Assembly (NCBI GenBank): GCA_050250575.1
Contig: JBFWOJ010000001.1
Coordinates: forward strand, 1-64,000
Source of the DNA: SHVO01 sp050250575
GTDB lineage: Bacteria; Pseudomonadota; Alphaproteobacteria; Rhodospirillales; Rhodospirillaceae
DNA length: 64,000 bases
Direction: 5' to 3'
The notes under the pieces were generated by a model that was not told the DNA's origin, made no database searches, and saw nothing but the letters and a program-made list of their open reading frames with translations. The first letter of the stretch is position 1, and each line of letters opens with the position of its first letter. Below are positions 47,231 to 55,815 of the stretch, in pieces. The translations under genes were made by a program, and so were the position numbers.

Positions 47231-48160
47231 ATGACCATGACCCCCCGGGTGAAGACCATTCTCAGCGCTTACGAAAGCGACAATCCCGGAACCAAGGCCA
47301 ACCTCGCCCGCATCCTGATGCAGGGCAAACTCGGCGGCACCGGCAAGCTGGTGATCCTTCCCGTCGACCAGGGCTTCGAACACGGGCCGGCCCGCAGCTT
47401 CGCGGCGAATCCGCCGGGCTACGAGCCGCACTACCATTGGCAGCTGGCCGTCTCGGCCGGGCTGTCGGCCTTTGCGGCGCCCCTTGGCATGATCGAAGAC
47501 GGCGCCTCGACCTTCGCCGGCCAGATCCCGACCATCCTGAAAGTGAACAGCGCGAACTCGCTCAACGGCGAGAAGGACGCGCCGACCCAGGCCATCACCG
47601 GCGGTGTCAACGACGCGTTGCGCCTCGGCTGTTCGGCGATCGGCTACACGATCTATCCGGGCTCGGAGAAGGCCTTCGACATGTTGAACGACCTGCGCGA
47701 ACTGACCGCCGAAGCCAAGGCCAAGGGCCTTGCGGTCGTGGTGTGGTCCTATCCGCGCGGCAAGTACGTGACCAAGGACGGCGAACTGGGCTTCGACATC
47801 ATCGCTTATGCCGCCCACATGGCGGCGCTGATGGGCGCCCATATCATCAAAGTGAAGCTGCCCTCCGACCATCTCGATCTCGGTGAAGCCAAGAAGGTCT
47901 ATGAGTCGATGAAGATCCCGCGCGCAAGCCTCACCGAACGCGTCCAACACGTGGTGCAGAGCTGCTTCGGCGGCCGCCGCATCGTCGTGTTCTCAGGCGG
48001 CGCCAAGAAGGGCGAGGACAGCATCTATGACGAAGCCCGCGCCATCCGCGACGGCGGCGGCAACGGCTCGATCATCGGCCGCAACGCGTTTCAACGTCCG
48101 CAGCACGAGGCGCTTCAGCTGCTCGGCAAGCTGGTCGACATCTACCAGGGCAAAGCCTAA
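47231..48160 (+). CDS. class I fructose-bisphosphate aldolase (DhnA/FbaB type)
   Basis: 309 residues of the DhnA type of class I aldolase, which forms a Schiff base with a lysine and needs no metal. ILPVDQGFEHGPARSFA is near the N-terminus, GYTIYPGSEKAF and HIIKVKLPSD (Schiff-base Lys region) in the middle and VFSGGAKKGEDS and GRNAFQRP at the end. It works in glycolysis and gluconeogenesis. AGAAGGA lies 9 bases before the ATG. thiE follows 9 bases after the stop. Confidence 0.93.
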   Translation: MTMTPRVKTILSAYESDNPGTKANLARILMQGKLGGTGKLVILPVDQGFEHGPARSFAANPPGYEPHYHWQLAVSAGLSAFAAPLGMIEDGASTFAGQIPTILKVNSANSLNGEKDAPTQAITGGVNDALRLGCSAIGYTIYPGSEKAFDMLNDLRELTAEAKAKGLAVVVWSYPRGKYVTKDGELGFDIIAYAAHMAALMGAHIIKVKLPSDHLDLGEAKKVYESMKIPRASLTERVQHVVQSCFGGRRIVVFSGGAKKGEDSIYDEARAIRDGGGNGSIIGRNAFQRPQHEALQLLGKLVDIYQGKA

Positions 48161-48169
48161 GTCCGCTCC

Positions 48170-48823
48170 GTGGCGGGTCAGACTCCCAGTTGCCGTCTCT
48201 ACCTCGTCACGCCGCCGGCGCTTCCCGACGTCGCCGGGTTTGCCCGCACGCTGGAAGAAGTGCTCGCGGCCGGTGACGTGGCGTGCGTTCAGCTGCGGCT
48301 GAAGGACGTGGGCGACGAGGTCATCCAGAAGGCTGTGAAGACCTTGATGCCGGTCTGTCATGCCAAGGATGTCGCCTTCATCCTCAACGACCGGCCCGAC
48401 CTCGCGGCGGCCTTCAACTGCGACGGCGTGCATATCGGGCCGGAGGACGCGCCTTATGAGGAGGCGCGCAGGCTGGTCGGCGCGGACAAAACCGTGGGCG
48501 TGACCTGCAAGGACTCACGCCACGACGCGATGGAAGCCGCCGAAGCGGGAGCGGACTACGTGGCCTTCGGCGCCTTCTTCCCGACGGCGACCAAGCAGAA
48601 CACCGCGAGCGTCACGCCGGAGATCCTGGAAATCTGGACCGAGACGACGACGGTGCCGTGCGTCGCGATCGGCGGGATCACCGTGGAGAACTGCGCGCCG
48701 CTCGTGCAGGCCGGCGCGGATTTCATTGCGGTGTGCAACGGCGTGTGGAGCTATCCGCAAGGACCGGCGGCGGCCGTGCGCGACTTCAATGCTATATTGG
48801 CGAGGTATCCTGCGCGGACCTGA
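48170..48823 (+). CDS. thiE: thiamine-phosphate synthase family protein
   Basis: 217 residues from a GTG start 9 bases after the aldolase stop. LYLVTPPALPD, VQLRLKDVGDEV, NDRPDLAAAFNCDGVHIG and GGITVENCAPLVQAGADFIAV match ThiE, which joins the pyrimidine and thiazole phosphates. The QLRxK loop reads QLRLK. It could instead be a ThiE-like protein of another role, since no other thiamine gene is adjacent, but thiD is elsewhere in the window. Confidence 0.88.
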   Translation: MAGQTPSCRLYLVTPPALPDVAGFARTLEEVLAAGDVACVQLRLKDVGDEVIQKAVKTLMPVCHAKDVAFILNDRPDLAAAFNCDGVHIGPEDAPYEEARRLVGADKTVGVTCKDSRHDAMEAAEAGADYVAFGAFFPTATKQNTASVTPEILEIWTETTTVPCVAIGGITVENCAPLVQAGADFIAVCNGVWSYPQGPAAAVRDFNAILARYPART

Positions 48824-48845
48824 TTAAACCTTCGGGGAGGCAATC

Positions 48846-49229
48846 ATGACGATCAATTGGATCGCGGTGGCTCTTTGTACGTTGGCGGTGTTCGTGGTCG
48901 GCGGACCTTGGTACGGCCCGCTGTTCGGCAATGCCTGGCGAAAGGCCGCCGGAGACGACCGTAAGGAGGGCCACCAGGGTGTGGTGTTCGGCGGAGCGGC
49001 GGCCGCGGGGATCATCGCCGCCATCGGCCTTGGGATGATCGTCGGGCCCGCGCCGGGCCTGATGCGCGGACTTCATTACGGCCTGATCGCGGGGATCTGC
49101 CTCGTGACGATGTCGTTTGCGATCAACTACCTGTTTGCCGGACGCAAGTTCGCGCTGCTGTTGATCGACGGCGGGTACAATATTCTGTTGTTTGCCGTGA
49201 TGGGCGCGATCTTCGGCATGCTGGGATAG
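48846..49229 (+). CDS. DUF1761 membrane protein
   Basis: 127 residues with four hydrophobic segments (about 4-24, 46-68, 75-98, 103-125). The N-terminal GGPWYGPLFGNAWRKAAG is the hallmark of DUF1761. The function of this family is unknown. CGGGGAGG precedes the ATG. It is convergent with the DUF1801 gene, with 41 bases between the stops. Confidence 0.85.
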   Translation: MTINWIAVALCTLAVFVVGGPWYGPLFGNAWRKAAGDDRKEGHQGVVFGGAAAAGIIAAIGLGMIVGPAPGLMRGLHYGLIAGICLVTMSFAINYLFAGRKFALLLIDGGYNILLFAVMGAIFGMLG

Positions 49230-49270
49230 AATTCATCGACATCCTCGGCGCTACGCAAAGGGCGACAGGA

Positions 49271-49693
49271 TTATTTTCTCTTCACCGGCTTTTTCTTGGC
49301 TGCCTTCTTTTTCGCCGGTTTCTTTTTCGCCGCTTTCTTAGCGGCGGCTTTCGTTTCGTTCTCCGCGGCGCGCGCTTTCACGAGCCTGGCGATCAGGTCA
49401 TAGGGCGGCAGGGTCGAGAGCGCGAATTTGAGATTCCCGCGCGCGCCGGCGTATTTCGCCGCCGCCTTCTTGAGTTTCGGATCGCTCGTCGGCGGGAAGA
49501 ATCCGATGTGATTCTTGAAGGCTGCAAAATACGCGACCGCGCCGTCCTTGAAGTATCCGGCCATACCGTAGCTGAGGCGTTCTTCGCCGTCGGGCAGCGC
49601 CTTGAAGATCGTTGCGCGGATGGTTTTCATCAGCGCGCGAACCTTCGGCGGATATCCAGCGATATATGCGTCGACCTCGGGATTCGATTTCAT
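49271..49693 (-). CDS. DUF1801-domain protein with Lys/Ala-rich tail
   Basis: 140 residues. Residues 1-105 match the DUF1801 fold (VDAYIAGYPPKVRALMKTIR, LSYGMAGYF, GFFPPTSDPKL). The last 30 residues are Lys/Ala/Pro repeats (AAKKAAKKKPAKKKAAKK), like histone H1 or bacterial nucleoid-protein tails, so nucleic-acid binding is possible. Function unknown. The start is next to the stop of the following secreted-protein gene. Confidence 0.8.
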   Translation of the reverse strand: MKSNPEVDAYIAGYPPKVRALMKTIRATIFKALPDGEERLSYGMAGYFKDGAVAYFAAFKNHIGFFPPTSDPKLKKAAAKYAGARGNLKFALSTLPPYDLIARLVKARAAENETKAAAKKAAKKKPAKKKAAKKKPVKRK

Positions 49694-49694
49694 G

Positions 49695-50183
49695 TCAGTT
49701 CGCGGGCTCTACGCAGCCGCCCGTGGACGTGCTGATGGCGGGACACTCTTTCTTGACCAGCGTGTAGATCCCATAGATGGCCGCGCCGGTGAGCGCGAGA
49801 CTGAAAACCCAGCCGACGGGTCCATCAAAAAAGAGATTGTGCCGAGAGCCCGAAGGCTCCTGGTCCGGCGTCATCGACCAGGCCGTCTGCTCAGACAGCA
49901 GGAGCCTATGCGGAAGCCCGTCCTTGAAACGAAGGTCCAGCAGTTTCGGCGTGTCACTCAGGAGAATTGGCGAGGAAGCATAAACCCGCGGCGTCGGGGC
50001 CGTCACCGCGAGACCATAAGAAGCTCTCTCGTCCTTCTTACCCGCGTGGAACTGAAACTTGAGATAAGCGACCGCCGCCGGGGGGCGGGACTTCTGCCAT
50101 CCCTGCCCATTGAAGGGATCCATCGCGAAAGCGGAGCTCGCCAGCAGGCTCGCGGCCGCGACAACAGCGACAATGGTACGCAT
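49695..50183 (-). CDS. exported protein of unknown function with C-terminal membrane segment
   Basis: 162 residues. A signal peptide (MRTIVAVVAAASLLASSAFA) is followed by a polar domain, then a hydrophobic segment (about 124-142, VFSLALTGAAIYGIYTLV) and a tail with two cysteines (KKECPAIS, GGCVEP). I recognise no family. The stop is 1 base from the DUF1801 start, so the two are probably co-transcribed. Confidence 0.65.
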   Translation of the reverse strand: MRTIVAVVAAASLLASSAFAMDPFNGQGWQKSRPPAAVAYLKFQFHAGKKDERASYGLAVTAPTPRVYASSPILLSDTPKLLDLRFKDGLPHRLLLSEQTAWSMTPDQEPSGSRHNLFFDGPVGWVFSLALTGAAIYGIYTLVKKECPAISTSTGGCVEPAN

Positions 50184-50212
50184 TTACTTCCCCCAAAGCC
50201 AAGACGCGCAGA

Positions 50213-51283
50213 CTATACCACAGGCGCCCAGAGTACGTCGGCGATCTCGTCGGCGCCCGTCGCCAGCATCACCATTCTGTCAAACCCGAGCGCACAGCCG
50301 GCGCTGGGCGGAAGACGCGTCAGGGCCGCAAGCAAGTCTTCGTCCACCGGCGGTGCCGTTCCATAAAGCTGTGCGTGCAACGCGCGGTCCGCTTCGAAAC
50401 GCGCGCGCTGTTCGATCGGATCGGTGAGCTCCGAATAGGCATTGGCGAGCTCGACGCCGCAGGCGTACAGCTCAAACCGCTCGGCCACGCGCCGGTCCGC
50501 GGCTTTCCTGCGCGCGAGCGCGGCGAGATTGGCGGGATACTCGCAAAGAACGGTCGGCGCGCCCGCCCCGAGCCGGGGTTCGATACGTTCGAGCATCACG
50601 CGGAAGAAGATGTCTTCCCAGGTATCGCTGTCGCTGACATGGATCCCCTGCCCGCGCACGGCGGCGCGGAGCTTCCCGGGCGGCGGCGCCGGCCCCACCG
50701 GATCGTCGAGGGTCGCGAGGAGATCGATCCTGGCGTAGCTCTCAAAAGCTTCGGCCACCGTCATGCGCACGGGACTTACGGCCGGATCGCACGCGAGCGT
50801 GCCGCGGCGCATGAGGCCGTCGTGCGCAAGGCTGCGCTGCACCGACTTCCCGACGTGACGCAGAAGCGCGGCGCAATCGTCCATCATGGAGCGGTAGTCG
50901 GCGTTCGCCCGATACCATTCGAGCATCGTGAACTCGGGCTCGTGCAGCGGCGAACGCTCCCCGTCCCGGTACACGCGCGCAAGCTGGACGATCTTCTCCA
51001 TCCCGCCGGCGAGAAGCTTCTTCATCGCGAATTCGGGCGAGGTGTGGAGATAGCGGCCGCTGCTCCGCGGCTCGAGCGGTTCACGGAGATTTAATGCGAT
51101 CGGGCGGATGTGGCGCTCAACGCCAGGCGAGACCTGGATCGCAGGCGTTTCCACTTCGATGAAGCCTTCGGCCTGGAAATAGGCCCGCACCGCCTTGACG
51201 GCCGCGCGGCGGGCGTCAAGGAACGGGCGCTTTCGCGCGAGGGTTTCAGGGTGCCACCACGGGTGGGAATTGGGCCCGGCCAT
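50213..51283 (-). CDS. epmA: elongation factor P--(R)-beta-lysine ligase EpmA
   Basis: 356 residues from the ATG at 51283. It resembles the catalytic core of class II lysyl-tRNA synthetase without the anticodon domain. Motif 2 is YRDGERSPLHEPEFTMLEW, motif 3 is GCALGFDRMVML and TSPEFAMKKLLAGG is seen. EpmA attaches beta-lysine to a conserved lysine of EF-P. It is divergent from efp, with 103 bases between starts. epmB, which makes beta-lysine, is not in the window. Confidence 0.94.
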   Translation of the reverse strand: MAGPNSHPWWHPETLARKRPFLDARRAAVKAVRAYFQAEGFIEVETPAIQVSPGVERHIRPIALNLREPLEPRSSGRYLHTSPEFAMKKLLAGGMEKIVQLARVYRDGERSPLHEPEFTMLEWYRANADYRSMMDDCAALLRHVGKSVQRSLAHDGLMRRGTLACDPAVSPVRMTVAEAFESYARIDLLATLDDPVGPAPPPGKLRAAVRGQGIHVSDSDTWEDIFFRVMLERIEPRLGAGAPTVLCEYPANLAALARRKAADRRVAERFELYACGVELANAYSELTDPIEQRARFEADRALHAQLYGTAPPVDEDLLAALTRLPPSAGCALGFDRMVMLATGADEIADVLWAPVV

Positions 51284-51386
51284 GGGCCCTTTTAGACCCG
51301 CCTTTTGGGCCTTTCGCAACAGGGGTCAAACTGATACAAGCGCCCCGGTTTTTCCGGACATTTGTCGACGAACAGGCGCTCCCCTC

Positions 51387-51950
51387 ATGAAGATTAATGC
51401 GAATTCGATCCGCGGCGGCATGGTCATCGAGCACGAAGGCAAGCAATGGCTCGTGCTCAAGCACGCCATCGTGCAGCCGGGCAAGGGCGGCGCCTTCATC
51501 CAGGTGGAAATGCGCGACGTTGTGACCAATACTAAGAGCCAGGCGCGCTGGCGGACCGCGGACAGCGTTGAACGCCTCGAAGTGCGCCAGCTGGAGTGCA
51601 CCTACCTGTACAAGGAAGGCGACATGTTCACCTTCATGGACAAGGACACCTACGACCAGTTCAGCCTCAATGCCGAGCTGATCGGCGACAAGGCGGCCTT
51701 CCTGCAGGACAATATGGAAGTCACCGTCGACTTCATCGAAGGCAAGCCGGTCACGATCGAACTGCCGGGGTCCGTCGTGCTCACGGTGGTCGAAGCCGAT
51801 CCGGTGGTGAAGGGCCAGACCGCCGCTTCGTCCTACAAGCCGGGCATCCTGGAAAACGGCCTGAAGATCCTGATCCCGCCGTTCGTCGAAGCGGGCACCA
51901 AAATTGTTGTGAATACCGAAGACTGCACCTACGTCGAGCGCGCGAAATAA
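51387..51950 (+). CDS. efp: elongation factor P
   Basis: 187 residues, three OB-like domains. EF-P relieves ribosome stalling at proline runs. The modified lysine is Lys33 in VQPGKGGAF. The ATG at 51387 (MKINANSIRGGMVIEHEG) is the family start; the open frame upstream overlaps epmA and is not used. The adjoining epmA indicates beta-lysylation. Confidence 0.97.
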   Translation: MKINANSIRGGMVIEHEGKQWLVLKHAIVQPGKGGAFIQVEMRDVVTNTKSQARWRTADSVERLEVRQLECTYLYKEGDMFTFMDKDTYDQFSLNAELIGDKAAFLQDNMEVTVDFIEGKPVTIELPGSVVLTVVEADPVVKGQTAASSYKPGILENGLKILIPPFVEAGTKIVVNTEDCTYVERAK

Positions 51951-51980
51951 TTCGCGTTTCTGCCTGCTAGGACGAGTTGG

Positions 51981-52772
51981 ATGGCGCGTGGCTCCGCTCT
52001 TTGGACGGTCATGACCGAAGCGGCCCGCAAGGCCGCGCGCGCGCTGCGGCGCGACTTCGGCGAAGTCGAGCAGTTGCAGGTCTCGAACAAGGGGCCGAGC
52101 GATTTCGTCAGCGCCGCCGATCTGAAGGCGGAAAAGACGCTCCGCACCGAGCTCCAGAAAGCGCGTCCGCGCTTCGGCTTCCTGATGGAAGAGACCGGGG
52201 AGGTCGCGGGCGAGGACGGCAAACATCGCTGGATCATCGATCCGATCGACGGCACGACGAACTTCCTGCACGGCATCCCGCATTTCGCCATCTCCATCGC
52301 ACTCGAGATGGAAGGGGATGTCATCGCGGGCCTGGTCTACAACCCGATCGTCGAAGAGATGTATTACGCCGAGAAAGGCAAAGGCGCGTTCCTCAACGAA
52401 CGGCGCCTCAGAGTGTCGGCACGCAATCGCCTGTCTGAGTCCGTGATCGCCACGGGCATTCCTTTTCATGGCCGTCCCGGCCACGAGCCGTTCCTGAAAC
52501 AGCTCGGCCGCGTCATGCACGATGTAGCCGGCATTCGGCGGATGGGAACGGCTTCGCTCGACCTCGCCTATGTGGCCGCCGGTCGCTGCGAAGGATTTTG
52601 GGAAACCGGCCTTCAGCCGTGGGACATCGCCGCCGGGGTGCTGCTCGTCCGCGAAGCCGGCGGTTTTGTAACCGACTTCAAGGGCGACAAGAACGTGCTC
52701 GCCAGCGGCAACGTCGTTGCCGCTAACGCCAAGCTCCATAAGCAACTTTTGGAGCTGGTGGTGAAGGGTTAG
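51981..52772 (+). CDS. suhB: inositol monophosphatase family protein SuhB
   Basis: 263 residues. The metal-site motifs are IIDPIDGTTNFLHGIPHF (near residue 85) and WDIAAGVLLVREAGG (near 213), with GPSDFVSAADLKAE before them. In E. coli SuhB is both a phosphatase and a factor in rRNA transcription complexes. It follows efp after 30 bases, as in many alphaproteobacteria. Confidence 0.94.
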   Translation: MARGSALWTVMTEAARKAARALRRDFGEVEQLQVSNKGPSDFVSAADLKAEKTLRTELQKARPRFGFLMEETGEVAGEDGKHRWIIDPIDGTTNFLHGIPHFAISIALEMEGDVIAGLVYNPIVEEMYYAEKGKGAFLNERRLRVSARNRLSESVIATGIPFHGRPGHEPFLKQLGRVMHDVAGIRRMGTASLDLAYVAAGRCEGFWETGLQPWDIAAGVLLVREAGGFVTDFKGDKNVLASGNVVAANAKLHKQLLELVVKG

Positions 52773-52981
52773 CGCTCGCGCGCGTTAACTCCGAGTTGAC
52801 CACCTCGCACTTATATCTTGTCGACTGGCCGTCCCTGCCCTGAATGGGTTGTCGGGGCTGAACGGGCTGTTGTAGCCTTGCAGCTTGGGGATTACGCCAA
52901 AGCGACGATTTTTCAACGGCTTTGGCAACGCGCAGAAGACGCGGGCCAACGTAGAATGTGTGGGGGCCGAACGTGAGACGC

Positions 52982-54493
52982 ATGAGAAACGCCAAAGGTA
53001 CGCTCTTGCGGACGTCCAGCTTCTGGACGTTGGGCGCTGCGGCTGTGTTTTTGACCTCGGCCCCGGTCCTTGCCGACGGTGTGACCGCTGCCAAGCCGAC
53101 TGTACCTGTCATCCGCGGGGATTCCTCCGTTTCCGTCGACCTTTCGGCGCTCGATGCACCTGGCGCGGCCGCGGGACGCCGGCTTCTGGTCCCGTCGACC
53201 CCGCGACCGAGCGGCGGACCCGGCGGAGCGGGCGGGCGCGTGATCCTGCGTCCGCCGCCGGGCGTGGCGCCGGCGATCACTCGTCCGCAGGTCATTCGTC
53301 TCATTCCGCCGCCGGGGGTCGAGCCCCTGAGCCGGCCGGTGCAAGTCGCGCGGGCGACCGATCCCGACGACGACAAGTCACCGCCGCTGCGCGCGCCGAT
53401 CAGCGTCGAGCCGGTGAAGCCGCAGGCGCCCGCTGCCGCTCCTCCGCCCGCCGCGAAGCCCGCGGCGACACAGCAGCAGCCAGCGGTGAAGCCGGCCGCA
53501 CCTCCCGTTCAAACAGCAAAGCCGGCCGCCGCGCCGCCGCCCGTTGCGGCGAAACCGGCGCCGACGACAACGGCCGCCTCGCCACCCGCTGCTAAACCTG
53601 CCGCGCCGGCGCCGACGACAGTCGCGAAGAGCGTGCCGCCTGTACCACCTCCGGCGGCCAAGCCGGCCGCTCCGCCCGCAGCCGCTCCGGCGCCGCCCGC
53701 GGCAAAGCCTGCGACTGCGCCTCCTGCCGCAAAACCGCCTGCGCCGGGCGTCACCGTTCCACCACCGGCCGCGAAGCCCGTGCAAATGGCGGCGGTGAAA
53801 CCGCAAGCGCCCGTCGCAACGACGCCGCCGGCTGCAAAACCTGCGACAGCTTCGCCGCCGACGACGTCTGCGACGCCGCCTCCGGCCGCTAAACCCGCAA
53901 CGCCCGCTCCGGCGGCGGCCACTCCCGCACCCGCAGCGGCGAAGCCGGCGACAACGACGGCTGCCGCCCCTGCGCCTGCCGCAGCGAAACCGGCCGCGCC
54001 CACGGCGGCGAGCTCCGCGCCGACACCATTGACGCCGCCGGCGGCCACGCCACCGGCGAAGACCGTCGCCGCCGCGCCGGCGACGTTGGTGCCGAGCACG
54101 CCGGCGCCGGCCGCCGCACCCAAGGAAACACAAGTCGCCGCGCTGTCTCCGGATGCCGCTAAAGCGCCGACCCCGCGCCAGCCGGACGTCTACACCATCG
54201 CGTTCTCCGTCGGGGCTTCCAGCGTGCCAACGGACGCCAATTCGAATTTGCGCGCGCTCGCAGCCCGGATGGCGAAAGACCCGACGCTGCGCGTCGAACT
54301 CATCGCGTACGCCTCCGATCCGCAGAAAAGCGTTTCGCGCTCGCGGCGGCTCTCGACCGAACGCGGCGTAAACGTGCGCAAGGAACTGCTGGCGGCGGGC
54401 GTTGAATCCACGCGCATCAATCTGCGCGCCCTCGGCGAGCAGTCCGGCGGCGGCGCGCCCGATCGCGTCGACGTGCTCTTGGTCCGCCGGTAG
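52982..54493 (+). CDS. exported Pro/Ala-rich protein with OmpA-like C-terminus
   Basis: 503 residues from the ATG at 52982. A signal peptide (FWTLGAAAVFLTSAPVLADG) is followed by a long low-complexity region (about 140-395) made of repeats such as AAKPAAPP and AKPATA. The C-terminal 105 residues form an OmpA/MotB-like domain (FSVGASSVPTDANSNLRALA, SRSRRLSTERGVNVRKEL, NLRALGEQ). It probably spans from the membrane to peptidoglycan. It precedes the stator-like pair by 116 bases. Confidence 0.75.
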   Translation: MRNAKGTLLRTSSFWTLGAAAVFLTSAPVLADGVTAAKPTVPVIRGDSSVSVDLSALDAPGAAAGRRLLVPSTPRPSGGPGGAGGRVILRPPPGVAPAITRPQVIRLIPPPGVEPLSRPVQVARATDPDDDKSPPLRAPISVEPVKPQAPAAAPPPAAKPAATQQQPAVKPAAPPVQTAKPAAAPPPVAAKPAPTTTAASPPAAKPAAPAPTTVAKSVPPVPPPAAKPAAPPAAAPAPPAAKPATAPPAAKPPAPGVTVPPPAAKPVQMAAVKPQAPVATTPPAAKPATASPPTTSATPPPAAKPATPAPAAATPAPAAAKPATTTAAAPAPAAAKPAAPTAASSAPTPLTPPAATPPAKTVAAAPATLVPSTPAPAAAPKETQVAALSPDAAKAPTPRQPDVYTIAFSVGASSVPTDANSNLRALAARMAKDPTLRVELIAYASDPQKSVSRSRRLSTERGVNVRKELLAAGVESTRINLRALGEQSGGGAPDRVDVLLVRR

Positions 54494-54609
54494 CTGTTGT
54501 TACAACCGGTTCACTTTGGGCGGCGCCCCGCTCGCCCTAGCATTGCCGCATTCGATTGTGAACCTGCTTCGGCGCACACGCTGGGCGCGCGGCCGAGCGA
54601 AGGACACGG

Positions 54610-55809
54610 ATGAACGACACGAAGACTTACCTGACACGGATGATCATCTTCCTCGCCGTGGTCGGCGCGGGATCGGCCTTCGTCGCGCCGCAGCTTCTCG
54701 ACATCTTCCTCGTCAATCCCGTGCTCAACGGGCTGATCTTCGGCGTGATCATCACCGGGATCATCCTCAATTTCCGGCAAGTGCTGATGATTCAGCCGGA
54801 AGCGGAATGGATCGAAAGCTTCCAGACGTCCAGCGCGAGCGACGGTCTCGTCGACGAGGGCAGAGTCCATCCGAACGAGGGCAAGCTCCGCCTGCTTTCG
54901 CCCATGGCCCGCATGCTGCAGGAAAAACGCACGCGGGGGCGACTGACCATCAGCGCGCCGGTGATGCGGACGCTGCTCGACGGCATCGCCGCGCGGCTGG
55001 AAGAAAGCCGCGAGCTTTCGCGCTACTTCACGGGACTTTGCATCTTCCTCGGTTTGCTCGGCACCTTTTGGGGGCTGCTCGGCACGATCAATTCCATCGC
55101 CACGGTGATCCAGAACCTTTCGGTGAGCGGCGAAGACATGGCGACGGTGTTCAACAACCTGAAGACCGGCCTCGAAGCGCCGCTCGCGGGTATGGGCACC
55201 GCCTTCTCTTCATCGCTCTTTGGCCTCGGCGGCTCGCTCGCGCTCGGCTTCCTCGACCTGCAGGCAGGCCAAGCGCAGAACAGTTTCTTCAACGAGCTGG
55301 AAGAGTGGCTGTCGGGCGTCACGCGGCTGTCGTCCGGCGGCGTCGGCAGCGACGGCGAGCAGGGCGTCTCCGCGTACACCGAGGCCTTGCTTGAACAGAC
55401 CGCCGAGAGCCTCAGCGAGCTGCAGAACATCATGGCCAAAGGCGAGCAGGCCCGCCTTGCCGGCAACGAACAGCTCCATCAGCTCAACGACAAGCTCTCC
55501 ATCCTTGCCGATCAGATGCGCGCCGAGCAGCAAGTCTTGCTCCGCCTCGCGGAAGGGCAGCGCGACTTGTCCGCGATCGTGCGCAGCATGAGCGATATCG
55601 CCGCGGCCGTGGGTGCACCGGCCCAACAGGGGGGCGTGCTCGACGACGTCACGCGCGGACATATCCGCAACATCGACAGCGCGCTGAGCCGCCTCGCCTC
55701 GTCGGTCACGTCGGGCCGCGAGGAAATCGTCCGGGACATTCGCAGTGAAATCAAACTGCTGGCCAAAACGATCGCCACAGCGGGCGCACGCGAGAGCGCG
55801 GGAAGCTAG
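54610..55809 (+). CDS. MotA/TolQ/ExbB-family proton-channel-like protein with long helical tail
   Basis: 399 residues. Four membrane segments (about 10-28, 37-55, 137-160, 188-217). The third and fourth carry the family sequences FLGLLGTFWGLLGTI and PLAGMGTAFSSSLFGLGG. A cytosolic domain lies between segments 2 and 3, and a helical tail of about 180 residues follows segment 4. It is not the Tol pump, which is encoded at 40522. No flagellar gene is near. GAAGGA precedes the ATG. The MotB-like gene follows after 6 bases. Confidence 0.82.
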   Translation: MNDTKTYLTRMIIFLAVVGAGSAFVAPQLLDIFLVNPVLNGLIFGVIITGIILNFRQVLMIQPEAEWIESFQTSSASDGLVDEGRVHPNEGKLRLLSPMARMLQEKRTRGRLTISAPVMRTLLDGIAARLEESRELSRYFTGLCIFLGLLGTFWGLLGTINSIATVIQNLSVSGEDMATVFNNLKTGLEAPLAGMGTAFSSSLFGLGGSLALGFLDLQAGQAQNSFFNELEEWLSGVTRLSSGGVGSDGEQGVSAYTEALLEQTAESLSELQNIMAKGEQARLAGNEQLHQLNDKLSILADQMRAEQQVLLRLAEGQRDLSAIVRSMSDIAAAVGAPAQQGGVLDDVTRGHIRNIDSALSRLASSVTSGREEIVRDIRSEIKLLAKTIATAGARESAGS

Positions 55810-55815
55810 GGCGCA

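Noticed and set aside
53378..54133. A 251-codon Arg/Gly/Cys-rich frame on the minus strand
   Set aside because: It is the reverse of the Pro/Ala-rich repeat region of the OmpA-domain gene and only mirrors its low complexity.
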